In this document: positions 21,491 through 32,630 of the stretch, in pieces
How positions within the stretch are numbered: the stretch's first letter is position 1
Layout of the letters: every line of letters begins with the position of its first letter
Source: Lycorma delicatula
Lineage: Eukaryota > Arthropoda > Insecta > Hemiptera > Fulgoridae
Reading direction: 5' to 3'
NCBI RefSeq assembly: GCF_047948215.1
Contig: NC_134465.1
Location: 53,195,341 to 53,259,340 of the forward strand
DNA length: 64,000 bases
Translations under genes and position numbers: made by a program
The notes under the pieces: generated by a model
What the model was told of the DNA's origin: nothing
Seen by the model: only the letters and a program-made list of their open reading frames with translations
Database searches by the model: none

Positions 21491-23464
21491 GTCAATTAAT
21501 ATCAGGAAGCTGTCCTAATTACGACTCTCCATAACTCTCAAGGTAGAGTAAATTGCTAGACTTCGCAAAAGAAACACAGAGGAATAGGTACTAAGCTTAC
21601 ATATTATTTCGTTGTCACGAAGTATTATTGAACAGACACAGCTCTTTAACTTATAATTTTATAATAATCTTTTTGTAATGAAAGGATTAAAATCGTTTGT
21701 TGTATTATTTATATCTAAAAAAAATATTATTATTATTATTGTTTTTAATTGCCTGATTCTACGGTTATATTATATACAGAGTATTCAGAAAGTGACTCAA
21801 CTTTATGGAAAAAGGTTTCCTTCTTTTGTTGGTTGTTTAATTGAGGAGAAACGGATTAAACAATACAGCAGAGAATATTCATTGTCTCCCAATAAGTTGG
21901 ACGTGCCAGTTACGCCAGGCTCAAAATGCCTTCACGAATAATTATGTTTAATAATAATTTTGCATCCGTGGCATCCTGACAGAGGGCACACTGATGACTG
22001 AGGAATAGAGAGTTTAAAATACGAGCTCCGGTAAAGTTCATCAGTCAGGAACGGAAGATGTGATTGGCGAAGGTTACAAGGCTATTCTCTTTCCCGCCTT
22101 ATGGTCAGGAGGGAGTGAGAATAAATGTCTGTTGAACTTGTTCGAAATTTCTGTTGGATATACTCGGCCACCCATAATTTTTCTTTTGTTCAACACTTTC
22201 CGTAGTTTTAAACTTTTTATATCGTGGACGAATGACGCTAATGATCTATTATAACGCGTTTTAAACTTACGTTGAACCATTGTATGTTGAACCACATCTT
22301 GCACGCCTTCTCTCGAGCATTCATTGGTACTACTGAGTGTAATAACCATGATTTTTGTTTTGGCTACGAGGCAGCGCCACGTATCACTTCCACATGACGC
22401 AAGTACATCATCAGTGAAAGGATTTTTTAAGAGTATTAAATAAAATCCACCCGTAGTATTTATGATCTATATTTAAATTATTTAATACTGATATATGTTT
22501 AAATTAATTAATATTTATTTAGTTTTAAAAGGTTTTTTATTGGACCACGTAAAAATGGTCTATTATTGATTACTCTCGCCTGAAAGTACTTGTATCTGTA
22601 TTATATTCTTGTTATCAAACGAAGCCGCTACTTCATCGCAATGAATGAGCAAACGTATACGTTGTTTAAAATGAGTTAAGTAAAAAGTAATGTATAAAAT
22701 GATTTCCTAGTTTAAACATAACTGAAAATAGCGAATCTATATTATGTATAATAAAGCCGCTTCTGAATGGATGTGCGTTATCCCTCCACACAAACACGCA
22801 CGCGCGCGGGCACCCACACCCAAATTGTTTCTAATTTTCGTTCATATACTCATCGAAAAATATTCATATATTAATTTAAGTATACACACATATCGGAAAT
22901 ATTGAAATGGAATCATAAAATATTTAGTACAGTGTGTGTTGCTTTTACGTCCAACAGATAGCGTTGTTTTTAAAAAAAAATCATGTATTTACCTGTCACT
23001 GCTGTGACATCTTAGATATATAAGTATTAGGTGTATAAAAACACGCGCGTATTCGAATGCAACGTTGTATCAAAATTTCAAAGCAATCGGTGAAGAAATG
23101 TCGGAGATTTAAGATTTTGAACAAACGAACATTTACGTTTTTATTTAAATAGATTAACAGAATATGAAAAAGTACAGTTAGTGTTTTGTTGACCATTTAG
23201 TAAGTTGTTAACGGTTATTATTTGTTGGTTTTAACGGTAGAAGAGATACTTTGGCTAATATTAAATTGTACAATTTTCGTTTTAAGAAATTTCGTGATTT
23301 CATTTGTTTATTTCCTTTCAGGATGTCTGTTTATATTATATTTAAAAAAAAAAAATGACAATTTAAATAATTTTTTCATGATTTATATTAATGGATAAAC
23401 GAAGACTAGAAACAATTCTATACATATTGTACTGTAATTTAAATAATATTTGTCAATTTTTGTA
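21491..23464. other. No gene recognised
   Basis: AT-rich. Open frames at 21678-21941 and 22074-22349 have no recognisable motif. Positions 22780-22830 hold a CA/CG-rich simple patch. Confidence 0.4.
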
Positions 23465-23600
23465 GTGGAATGGTAGCGGTTCAGGCATTCATCCGTATGA
23501 AACTAGGTATGAATCTTGATCAGACACATAATTTTTCATACGCTAAAAAATTTCATATTCCCACATATAAGCATTGATTTTATACGGTGAATTAATCACC
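23465..23600 (+). repeat. Second SINE family, diverged copy
   Basis: The line tggtagcggttcaggcattc followed by gtatgaatcttgatcagaca, then catacgctaaaaaatttcat, matches the arrangement of the tRNA-like copy at 5535 (B-box region, then the aca/catacgct tail). Old copy. Confidence 0.45.
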
Positions 23601-24146
23601 TACAAAAAAAAAGTGAATAACAATGGTGACAGCATGATTATCAAAGTAAGATTATGTATCTTAATAATTGTATTTTCTGCATCAAATGTACGTATTTCAT
23701 TTTGAAAACTAATAAATTAATAATTATTTTTAAGTCAAACAAAATGTTAATATGTTTCTCCTGTATTAGTCATTGTCTAAGTTTTTTTTATAGAGACAAA
23801 GTCTAAAAATTTTATAAATAAATTTCCCAAAATTTGCTTCGCATTTAGAAAGTAAAAAGAGATTTCTATTCTTCATTTATACTTATATATATGTGTGTTT
23901 TATTATTTATTTACAATAATTGTTATCTGTAAGAGCTTTCTGTATATTTTATGAAAGCTTATTGATTAAGTTGTCATAAGCAAATATACACAATATTAAA
24001 ACTAGAAAAATTTCTTAATGATAATTTCTTTCATCTTTGACTTACTGTAGTAATGAACTTCATTTCTAGTAAATTATTATAAATTACAAGATCATAAGCC
24101 GATATGTTTCTCACGAGAATGAAACAAAAAAAAATGGAAAAATTAA

Positions 24147-24263
24147 TTTTGTATGCATGTACGTATACATGCATACAAAATTATCCTAAACCTTAATGAG
24201 GTTTAGGAATACACCTTAATTAACACCTGAGGTTTAGGAATTAACACCTTAATGAGGTGTTAA
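24147..24263. repeat. Cluster of three hairpins
   Basis: Three adjacent perfect hairpins: 15-bp arms ttttgtatgcatgta / tacatgcatacaaaa with a 4-base loop (24147-24180); cctaaacct / aggtttagg (24185-24207); ttaacacct / aggtgttaa (24241-24263). The last two share the same loop taatg. Between them are further partial copies of aacacct and aggtttagg. Confidence 0.85.
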
Positions 24264-24339
24264 AAGAATAACGTAAATAACATTCGACAAGAATATGTAT
24301 GTAATAATAATGTTCCGAACAAATCCAACTCTACGCCCG

Positions 24340-24989
24340 TGCAATAACATTTTTGCACACGTCTGGGGGCGAGCAACGACAAGGTACTTCGGTACTTTCG
24401 GTGATATCACCCAACGAGGCATTGGATTTGATCAGGAAGTTCTTGTGCAGTATAGGATTGACGGTCCTGAGCTGTCCGAGCTGGTTGCAGTTATGCTTCT
24501 CGGTTTCGCTGTTTACAGTGGTGGCGGTAAGCATGACCTCGATCTGTTTTGCCGACGCTGGGCGGAGTCCAACGGAGAGCGCCCATCCCTTTTCCCGGTT
24601 GTGCGGTTGTGGGACCGGGTTGAGGGTGGTTGCTATGAGCTTGCTCTGTCGAAGCCCTTCGCCACCCGTTGTGAGTCAGTTAATTCCGCCCTTGGCAGGA
24701 AAAAAAAATTAATTGCCCCATAGGTAAGGATATCGGAGCCCTTACGATTCGTAGGTCAGGCAATACCTGACTCCTCAGCCCGGGTTAAATCTATGGGAGA
24801 CGGCTGACTGGGGATCCGAGGCAAGATCAGTGTCCGGAGAACGCTCGCTCAATCGTCTCTCCGCTCGCACCTTGTGTCATATTGACTGGTTTAAATGTAG
24901 GTTCATGGATAATTAAATATCCATAACTTTCGTGGTAGAGGTTCCACGTAAAAAACCCTCATCTTGGAGAGCCTCTGCCTTCACAGGCG
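24340..24989 (+). other. GC-rich LINE 5' untranslated region (inferred)
   Basis: Strongly GC-enriched segment immediately upstream of a LINE ORF1 remnant. A 142-codon open frame at 24295-24723 has no recognised motif and I treat it as chance coding in GC-rich sequence. Placement before ORF1 suggests a LINE 5' untranslated or promoter region. Confidence 0.5.
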
Positions 24990-25555
24990 AAAAGGAGGAA
25001 GAGTGTTGAATTCTTGAACATTGAGAAGACAGATCGAACCAAGTTTCGACCTAAAGGCAGCGCAGCGAAACCAAAATATTTGGTCATCAAAAGGAAGGAA
25101 GAAGATTTTAACAAGATAAGTCCTTTCGTAATAGTCCGAGGAATCACGGAAGCTGCTAGAGGACCAGTAAAAGACGTGAGGAAGACTGCTGTGGGATTGT
25201 TCGTTGAAATCGTCAACGATATATAATTTTTACGTCTGCTGAAGAAGAACGGACTATTAGACATTGAGGTGTTACCCATATTTCCCTAAATACTTCAAGT
25301 TGTGTATTGTGTACAGGGACTTGCTGAATTGCACCGAAGACGAAATCGTAGAAAAACTCAATGAGCAAAGAGTTATAGCATGTCGACGATTGAACAACCG
25401 ACGCAACTGAGAAGTTTTACCCTCCGCGTTGCATGTCTTGACATTTAACAAGCCGAAGTGTCCGGAAAGATAAAGGCCGGGTTTCACAGGACTAGATGTC
25501 AGTCTGTTCATCCCTACACCATTACGGTGCTTTGGATAACAGAAGTTTATCACCT
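24990..25555 (+). pseudogene. LINE ORF1 (gag-like) remnant
   Basis: One frame reads KPKYLVIKRKEEDFNKISPF, then GLFVEIVND (25014-25226), the conserved start of gag-like ORF1 proteins of jockey-type LINEs. After shifts it reads VYRDLLNCTEDEIVEKLNEQ and RVIACRRLNNRRN, a stop, then ALHVLTFNKPKCPER (25310-25465). It closes with FIPTPLRCFG (25500-25530), where the CCHC knuckles would begin. At least three breaks, and nothing downstream resembles the knuckles or an RT. ORF1 binds element RNA in this family. Confidence 0.75.
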
Positions 25556-25893
25556 ATTTAACAAAGTTATTTTACGTAAAATATAAAATAATTTTTTCGA
25601 CCCAATCTTTTGATTTAAAAAAACAAATATTTCAAAAAATATTAACAGATAGTTCTGGGACTTTTTTTTTTTAATTTTTCAGGTCAGATTTCATATAAAA
25701 CCACTAAATCTATCCCTTAATTTGGGTCCCAAAAATTCCAATCTAGCTTAATTTTATCGTAGCAGCAGAAATTAGGGTGAAATCTTTCGCCAGCCGATAG
25801 TAACTAAAGAAGCGTACCAGAATCTATGTTTATATGAACTTTTTTTCTTTACTTTCAATAATAGAACATAAAAGTTTGTTACATTCTTCATGA

Positions 25894-25895
<2 letters not shown>

Positions 25896-25951
<56 letters not shown>
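25896..25951. repeat. (TA)n microsatellite
   Basis: About 28 TA units, then a short cataca stretch. Similar tracts lie at 30085-30110, 33217-33237, 50021-50067, 51733-51763 and 55038-55063. Confidence 0.95.
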
Positions 25952-25955
<4 letters not shown>

Positions 25956-25974
25956 CATAATTTAATATCGGCAG

Positions 25975-26675
25975 ACGACAACGGTAGCAGCTCAGATGTC
26001 ATCTGTAGCACGCCCTGGTACAAGCGTCACTCCCGCCGCGCAATTCTCCCCCAATAGCGGTGCTGCGGACCCACCACTCTCAGACTCCAATAAAAGAGCG
26101 TGCGCGAGAGTAAATTTTTAATTCATCGTCAACCACTACCTGGAGAAGACCAAAAAGAAGAAGAAGAAGATGGAAGAAGACAGAAGAAATTCCCTGGCCG
26201 CCTCAACGTGAAGCCTCCAACGTGATACCAACATCCCAGCCAGAGCAGCAGGCCTGGCCGACCCTGCGGGGGTTACCGCTGGACGCGGACGCTACCTTTC
26301 CGCTCCAGCTCACCGGGCTTCAATCGCCCTGGCCGGCGGAATCAGCAGCAGCAGCAGGAGCCAGCCCAGCGTAGGATCTCTTGGGGAGAACCACCTCGGC
26401 CGCGCCGGCGAAGGACGAGACCGACGGCTATCCGACACTGCGGGGGTCTGGGGGCCACCACTGCCACGCTGTAATGGGGATCCAACTGCCGCTGAGGGGA
26501 AGCCCAGTCTGATTTCAATGGACGAGCCGCAACTTCCCGACTTCGCCGGAGACCAGCTTCCAGACCCAACAGCTCTTCTCAGAGCTAACGCAAAAAACGG
26601 CCCTTCTCAGGGCTACTACAAGGTTATTAAGTACAACGTGCCGTGGAAGCCATTCGGCGACAATATATAGAGTGT
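25975..26675. other. GC-rich unclassified element with tandem stem-loops
   Basis: Seven hundred bases far richer in G and C than the surroundings. It holds a caataaaag stretch (26088) that could be a polyadenylation signal, an AAG-repeat (26155-26175) and two adjacent stem-loops at 26571-26614. Frames on both strands are open for at most about 75 codons and show no domain. It could be a solo LTR or part of an unrecognised element. Immediately to the right (26670) a gagtgtcccggaaagt segment resembles a mariner-type terminal repeat. Confidence 0.45.
26571..26614 (+). promoter_or_regulatory. Two tandem histone-like stem-loops
   Basis: Stem-loop 1: agctct-tctc-agagct (26571-26586). Stem-loop 2: ggccct-tctc-agggct (26599-26614). 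Both have a 6-bp stem and 4-base loop in the shape of replication-dependent histone mRNA 3' hairpins. They are not attached to a histone gene. The similarity may be fortuitous or a feature of the element. Confidence 0.5.
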
Positions 26676-26904
26676 CCCGGAAAGTGCTGGCCAAACTTAA
26701 CTGACTGATTCAAGACATAAAAATAAACAAATAACAAATCACGCTGACAAATATCCTATTTCGTTTTATTTTCTTTCATTCTACCATTTTGTGTTTTTGA
26801 AATAAAAATTTATATTTTACTAACGGATTGAGATATTTTAATGAGATTTTTTGTTCATAAATACAACATTTATTAAATAAGTAAGTCTGAAAATATCATT
26901 TTTA

Positions 26905-27428
26905 AAAATGCCGAATAGCACAAGCTAAACGAGCCTTCAGTAAGAAATATAATTTGTTCAGATCAAAAATTAATTTAAATGTCAGGAAAAGATTTTTGAA
27001 AGTGTATGTTTGGAGTGTTGCTTTATATGGAAGTGAAACTTGGACGATCGGAGTATCTGAGAAGAAAAGATTAGAAGCTTTTGAAATGCGGTGCTATAGG
27101 AGAATGTTAAAAATCAGATGGGTGGATAAAGTGACAAATGAAGAGGTATTGCGGCAAATAGATGAAGAAAGAAGCATTTGAAAAAATATAGTTAAAAGAA
27201 GTGACAGACTTATAGGCCACATACTAAGGCATCCTGGAATAGTCGCTTTAATATTGGAAGGACAGGTAGAAGGATAAAATTGTGTAGGCAGGCCACGTTT
27301 GGAATATGTAAAACAAATTGTTAGGGATGTAGGATGTAGAGGGTATACTGAAATGAAACGACTAGCACTAAATAGGGAATCTTGGAGAGCTGCATCAAAC
27401 CAGTCAAATGACTGAAGACAAAAAAAAA
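26905..27428 (+). pseudogene. LINE 3' end, C-terminal ORF2 fragment
   Basis: 5'-truncated copy of the LINE at 2475, sharing the region [16 protein letters not shown] (one base off-frame at its start), [40 protein letters not shown] and [13 protein letters not shown] stop near 27180 and another near 27275 inactivate it. It ends CAGTCAAATGACTGA with the stop codon at 27413-27415, then AGAC and a poly-A run. The end is identical in three copies. Confidence 0.88.
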
Positions 27429-28154
27429 TTCCAAAATGGGGCATAAATTTTTAAATTATCAATTTTTTCGTAAGTATTATTTTTGTCGGATTAGTTTTTA
27501 TTAAGTAAAGAGTTCAGCCTTTTACTGCGAAAAAAATGACATCGTACTTGTTTCAACTAGGTAGATAACATCTGTGATATGGCTGAAATTGAAGTGGATA
27601 GCAAAAATTATGTAGAGGGCAATATTGCATTTTTCACGTCACTAATTAAATTAAAAGTAAATAATTAATAATAATTTTATTTTTAGTAATAATAGAACAC
27701 ACAAACACATAAAAAAACACAGATATAGAATTGAAATATACTTTTAAGCCGTATTTTGCCGTATCTTTTATCTTTACGTTTCACCGTAAACTCTGACTCA
27801 GAATATAAAAGTAGTATATCGATATTATATATTATATATATATATATATAATATCGATTATTATGTACATATATATATATAATATTGATTAGGTACTTTT
27901 AATACCATAGCACCATTTTCTTTCTATTTTTTACTTCCTTGTTCGTAGTAAAGTAAGAATTGTGATCATTGATATTTAAATCACCATAATCTTTAAAAAT
28001 AATAAGTTGTCATCAAGTGAATGATTTTCAATTACACCTCCACCTGAACACTCATTTAATGAGTTAACAAGATTTCAAAATTCTAAGAGTGGCAGAAAAT
28101 TGCTTGAACTTAGAATTCATTCATAAATTAAATACTAATTTCCTTAGAAATAGA
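27429..28154. other. No gene recognised
   Basis: AT-rich with TA-rich tracts at 27825-27890. No gene supported. Confidence 0.5.
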
Positions 28155-28830
28155 ATTTAAATAAAAATACGAAAAATTTCGGTTTCAGATTTCAACAGAA
28201 ATATCCATTTTGACCATCCCTGAATCCGTTTTGACTAGTTTCAGCGTGACGTCTGTACGTATCTCGTATAACTCAAAAACGATTAACTGTAGGATATTGA
28301 AATTTTGGATTTAGAACTGTTGTAAACTCTAATTGTGCAACCCTTCTGATTGCAATCGTCTGAACTAAAATTGTCCAAAAAAGTCCAAAATCCAAACAAA
28401 TTTAGAATTTTTCTTAACTGCAGTAATAAGCCCTCATTGAGAGTTTTTCAACGATATATCATAAGTGGTACTTATTTTCATCGGTTCCAGAATAGCCGAA
28501 TAAAATTTTAATTAATGAAATATTTGGATCTTACAAGGGGAAGGCACATCGGTTTGAATTAGACTTCATCTCCTTTTTTTTTAAATTTAAATATATTGAT
28601 TTATTAATAATTATTAACCTCTCATTGTAAAAGGTTTTACGATAAATAATAATTCAATAATCAATAACAATAAAGACAAAAAAAAATATGAAAAAATATC
28701 AGAAGTTATTAATGAAATAAAATTTTATGTACTTTTCATTTAAAAAATGTATATATGTAATTTAATAGGCGTACAAGGAAGTCATGTGGTGTCCACATCA
28801 GATTTTTTTTTAAACGACTGCCGAAAATAG
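28155..28830 (+). repeat. Dispersed repeat D
   Basis: Same repeat as 15700-16320 (inverse) and 37745-38790. It includes gaaatatccattttgaccat, gacgtctgtacgtatctcgt, ataagtggtacttattttca, cttacaaggggaaggcac and, at the end, gcgtacaaggaagtcatgtg and tgtccacatcagat. Non-coding. Confidence 0.7.
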
Positions 28831-28960
28831 AGTGCAATGTATTTAGGGTATATGTATGTATGTATATGTATTAGTTCTACCGTAGCAGCTCAACGGCTTA
28901 TGACTGCGTTGGAATCCGTACGTTATCGGGAGTGTCACATGATATATATATATATATATG
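28814..28960 (+). repeat. Dispersed repeat E, copy 1
   Basis: atttagggtatatgtatgta, then ctaccgtagcagctcaacgg, then gcgttggaatccgtacgtta. Related copies at 29090-29235 (+) and 33225-33400 (minus). Each ends next to a TA microsatellite, suggesting the element carries or targets TA tracts. Confidence 0.65.
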
Positions 28961-29089
28961 TTTAAATATATTTAAAATATTTGAAAAAATCTATCAGCTG
29001 AATGAGTGGTTTTAAATAACTCGCATCTCAACGCTTTATTCTGGACGATTCGGAAACCTTATATATTATTATTATTATTATTATTTTCG

Positions 29090-29235
29090 GGCAACCGTGT
29101 TTTTGAAAAGGAGTGTATTGTATTTAGGATACATATATATGTTTATTTCACCGTAGTAGCATAACGGCTGAACCGATTAAGATGTATGACCCCGCGTTGG
29201 AATCCTTACATTACAGGGATTGTCAAAGACTATTT
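29090..29235 (+). repeat. Dispersed repeat E, copy 2
   Basis: Has the gtgtattgtatttaggatac, caccgtagtagcataacggc, tgaaccgatt and ccgcgttggaatccttacat blocks of repeat E. Confidence 0.65.
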
Positions 29236-30084
29236 ATTATATACACTATAAACTGATATTACTTGAGAACTGCCAAGCTGTAGAGGGGAAGCGATTTGAA
29301 TATTTGTTGTAGAATGGTATTCTTTCAAGATTTATTTCATTAACAATTTTCGTTCGAAAATATTTATTTAAAATTTTAAAATAAATATTGTAATATTTAA
29401 AGTAAATAGTATCAGTTGATATAGCCATTTAAATGTTGTGTCGTTAATTATTACTTATTATTTATTATCTATATTATGGTATTGCTTAAAGTTCGTTATT
29501 GTGTTTGAAAATCCCTTTAGGCACGTCGGAAGGCGGAGGTAGATTTCACCGGTGCTAAGTTGGGGATAAAAAAGATTTCCACTTTGAAGTTAAGAAAAAC
29601 TTCAAATTTACTCAATGCGACAAGCCCCATCTTATTACAATTCCAGCAATATTTTGATCATCCCTTGCCGCAAGGGTTGGTCATATCAAAAATTGTTACA
29701 GACAAAAGTTTTAGGTAATGTTTAGAGGACTAAACCGATTCGATACTGTGCCTATTAAGGAAGGTATGATTTTTTGTCTTTGAAACCCCATTTTTTCCAC
29801 CCACTGGTCTAATGGTTGATGATATCAAAAAACTTTACTTAGATAAGTTTTAGGTCCCTATAGAAAGAATAGTAGGAACTTTATAAGATTTTGATATTTT
29901 ACTTAATAAGAAAGTTATAGCGATATTTTGTTTTTTCTAAAAAGCCTCCCATTTCTACTTCCATGGTCCGATTTTGGCCGCTAATGAACTCGACTGAGAT
30001 TTTAGGACGAGATATTTTTAAGAAACAATTTTAAAGTGATTGGCACAAAAAATACGGCAGTTATCGTGTCCACAATAAAGTGAA

Positions 30085-30111
<27 letters not shown>
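29236..30111. other. No gene recognised
   Basis: Non-coding. The part 29500-30060 looks like old dispersed repeat sequence. A TA microsatellite (30085-30110) abuts the left end of the next transposon. Confidence 0.4.
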
Positions 30112-30118
<7 letters not shown>

Positions 30119-31454
30119 ATTAAAAGAAACGGGAAATTTTGAAAGTTGTGTTGGTAGCCGTGGGCGATTGGTACCACTTAATAAGTGGCGCCAGCCTCTC
30201 TTACGTAACCTGCCATTTAGTTGTCATGGATCCTTGGAGTGGTACGCAACGTACATTTGCTATCAAAGCGTTTTACAAAAACAATGACAGTGTGGAGGGA
30301 GCGCGTAGAGAATTTCGCCGTCATTTTAATCTGAGACGGCACGACCGTGTTCCATCAGCACATGCAATTAAAACATGGATATCTAATTTTGAGGAAACCG
30401 GTTCGGCAATGAAAAAGAAACCTCCAGGCCGTGAGCGAACCGTCCGTACACCACAGAATGTTCAAGCTTTACAAGATGCTGTCACACGAAGTCCACATCG
30501 GTCTATCCGTCGTCTCTCAGCATCTTTACAATTGCATAGTTCAAGTGTTCGAAGAATGTTAGTGAAGGACTTGCAATTCAACCGTACAAGTTGCAGATCG
30601 TCCAGGAACTGAAACCGAACGATGCAGTTGTGCGAGCACAATTCTGTAATGTAATGCTTCAGAAGATAAATGATAACGAAGAGTTTGTTCACGAACTGTG
30701 GATGTGAGACGAAGCGCATTTCCACCTCTGTGGATTTGTTAACGAGCAAAATTTCAGATACTGGAACAAGAAAATCCTACGCAGCTACACCACCGTCCGT
30801 TGTACAGCCAGAAAGGGACCGTGTGGTGTGCTATGTCATCTTACGGTGTTATAGGCCCTTATTTTTTTGAGGATGACAACGGTCTTGCGCTACAGTGACG
30901 TCGGCTCGTTACGTAGCCGTGCTTGAAACCTTTGTTGTGGAACAACAAAAGAGATTTCCACCGATTCTTAACACAGCCTGATTTCAACAAGACGGAGCTA
31001 CGTCACATACTGCACGAATATCGATGGCAGCTGTACGCCGATTGTTTGGACAACGTGTCATTTCACGAAATGGTGACATTAGATGGCCTCCCAGATCGCC
31101 TGATCTCTCAGCTTGCGATTACTTTTTGTGTGGTCACCTTAAAAGCAAAGTGTTCCACAGTAGACCTGCTACAACGGAAGAACTGAAGGCAAAGATCCGT
31201 GAAGCAATTGCGGAAATTCCAATTGAGATGTTACGTCAAACCATGAACAATTTAACGAAGAGACTTCGTGAGTGTTTACGTAGAATAGGTGTCACCTGCA
31301 AGATGTCTTCTTTAAAAAATAAACTAAAATGTAGTATGTATCCTAAAATAGCAACATTTGTACAATTACATGAAATAAATTTCATTTTCTAAAAAAAAAT
31401 TTTTCATTAACGTTATTTAATTTTTAAAATTTCCCGTTTCTTTGAATCACTCTG
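30112..31454 (+). mobile_element. Tc1/mariner-type transposon with both ends
   Basis: 1343 bp between TA dinucleotides (30110-30111 and 31455-31456). The inverted ends are cagaatgattaaaagaaacg (left) and cagagtgattcaaagaaacg (right, read inward), followed by ggaaatttt on both sides. Carries a broken transposase (30226-31392). Inserted at the edge of a TA microsatellite. Confidence 0.9.
30226..31392 (+). pseudogene. Tc1/mariner-type transposase, broken
   Basis: From the ATG at 30226 (MDPWSGTQRTFAIKAFYKNN) the first part is an HTH region: IKTWISNFEETGSA, a basic linker PPGRERTVRTP, and RRLSASLQLHSSSVRRML. A frameshift near 30590 moves to YKLQIVQELKPNDAV and FVHELWM, a stop, DEAHFHLCGFVNEQNFRYWN (first catalytic Asp). 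Further shifts near 30790-30900 lead to VVEQQKRFPPILN, FQQDGATSHTARI (second Asp) and WPPRSPDLSACDYFLCGHLK (third Asp), ending LRRIG and about 30 tail residues. Around 360 codons before decay. It belongs to the HTH-plus-DDE group common in arthropods; a degraded relative lies at 59215-59740. Confidence 0.88.
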
Positions 31455-32293
31455 TATATAAATAAAGTTTTGAGCTGACAGTGGTTTTGGGGTCTGGGGG
31501 GATGTGAAACGCGAAGATATGTCGAAGTTTTCCGGAAGTCGAATCATGGTACCCATTACAGCTTTCTTATGAAATCTGTCTATATGCAATAAATTTTTTT
31601 ATGCAGCATGTTTTACCTCGTTTTGTTATTTACACGATTTTCTCGCCATTACAACTTTCAATGCTTATAACTCGATAACAAAGGCATTAAAAGAAAAACG
31701 GGCTTCACCATTATCTTTCTTGTAGAATTTAAAATCGAAATCATATGTCATATTTAAAACGTTCCTATTTAAAATAATTAAGTTTGATTTAATATGACGG
31801 TCAAAAATTAAAAACCCATCAAAATGTAAATTTTTTTTAAACTACATAGAACACCATTTCTTTCTGCCTTTAATTACCTGTCAGATATGCAGTATAAAAC
31901 TGTTTCCATACTTAAATATCACTATATACATATATATGCACGCAAATACACGCATGCATGGGCGTGTGTGCGTGCGCGCGCGCGAATTTTTACTTTATGA
32001 GACATTATCATAAATTGCGTTCATTTAGTGTGTGTTATTACAGTATTAACTCACAAAAAAATTCGTCACCCAATCTGGGTGTGTATGCTGCTTACTCAAT
32101 TAATGATAAGAAACAAGATAACTAAATATGAACGACCTGTTTCCTAATAAACAGGTGTGAGAGAACGAGTTTACCTTGTAACTTGATGTGACGGTTTTGT
32201 TTTTAGTTTTTATATGACGAGTTTGCTAGTGGTTAAGGTTAATTCATTTTAACTTATAAATTTAGTGTGTTTTTTATTTTTATTTTTATAAAA
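31455..32293 (+). promoter_or_regulatory. Upstream region of mesh
   Basis: No gene in this stretch. A patch of CA/CG alternation lies at 31938-31985. The last 300 bases must hold the mesh 5' untranslated region, or part of it if an upstream non-coding exon exists. A cctgttt / aaacagg 7-bp hairpin is at 32139-32158. I see no convincing TATA box and cannot place the start of transcription. Confidence 0.4.
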
Positions 32294-32630
32294 ATGTCAT
32301 GTAATAATAGTGTAATTATATATATTTTTTTATGGTTTTTCTTTATCAAAATACGGTTAATTACTGGATTACAAAAATCAACGACGTTAGATGTTATGCG
32401 TAATGTATTTGTGAATCCTTCATTATCGAAAACATCTAATGATAAAACTAATGAAAAATATATTGCTTTACCTGATACAAGAGAACCTTTAGAGAATTTT
32501 GATATTATTGACCGACAGAATTCTAATTATCAGAAACCTGGGTTACAATATTACGATCGTCGTTGGATTAACGGACCAAGAAGACCTGTCGGTGTTTGGG
32601 CATCAGATCCAAGAACAAATTATGGAGCAG
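32294..32630 (+). CDS. mesh: mesh exon 1 (start codon, signal peptide)
   Basis: Start ATG at 32294 in the context aaaaatgtc; the frame is open for nine codons upstream but with no ATG. It encodes [20 protein letters not shown], a basic-poor but strongly hydrophobic leader, then an acidic spacer, then [19 protein letters not shown]. The donor is gcag|gtattt. 337 coding bases leave one base over, completed to GAT (Asp) by exon 2. Intron 1 is about 18.5 kb. Confidence 0.85.

Noticed and set aside
24295..24723. 142-codon open frame on the + strand, with a second overlapping open frame.
   Set aside because: GC-rich sequence with open frames on both strands, no motif, sitting directly before a LINE ORF1. 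Treated as LINE 5' region.
26342..26569. 75-codon minus-strand frame rich in Arg and Pro.
   Set aside because: Composition follows the GC-rich element; no domain, ends in a Cys run from a CAG repeat.
32267..32293. Upstream in-frame extension of mesh exon 1.
   Set aside because: No ATG in these nine codons; the ATG at 32294 begins a good signal peptide.
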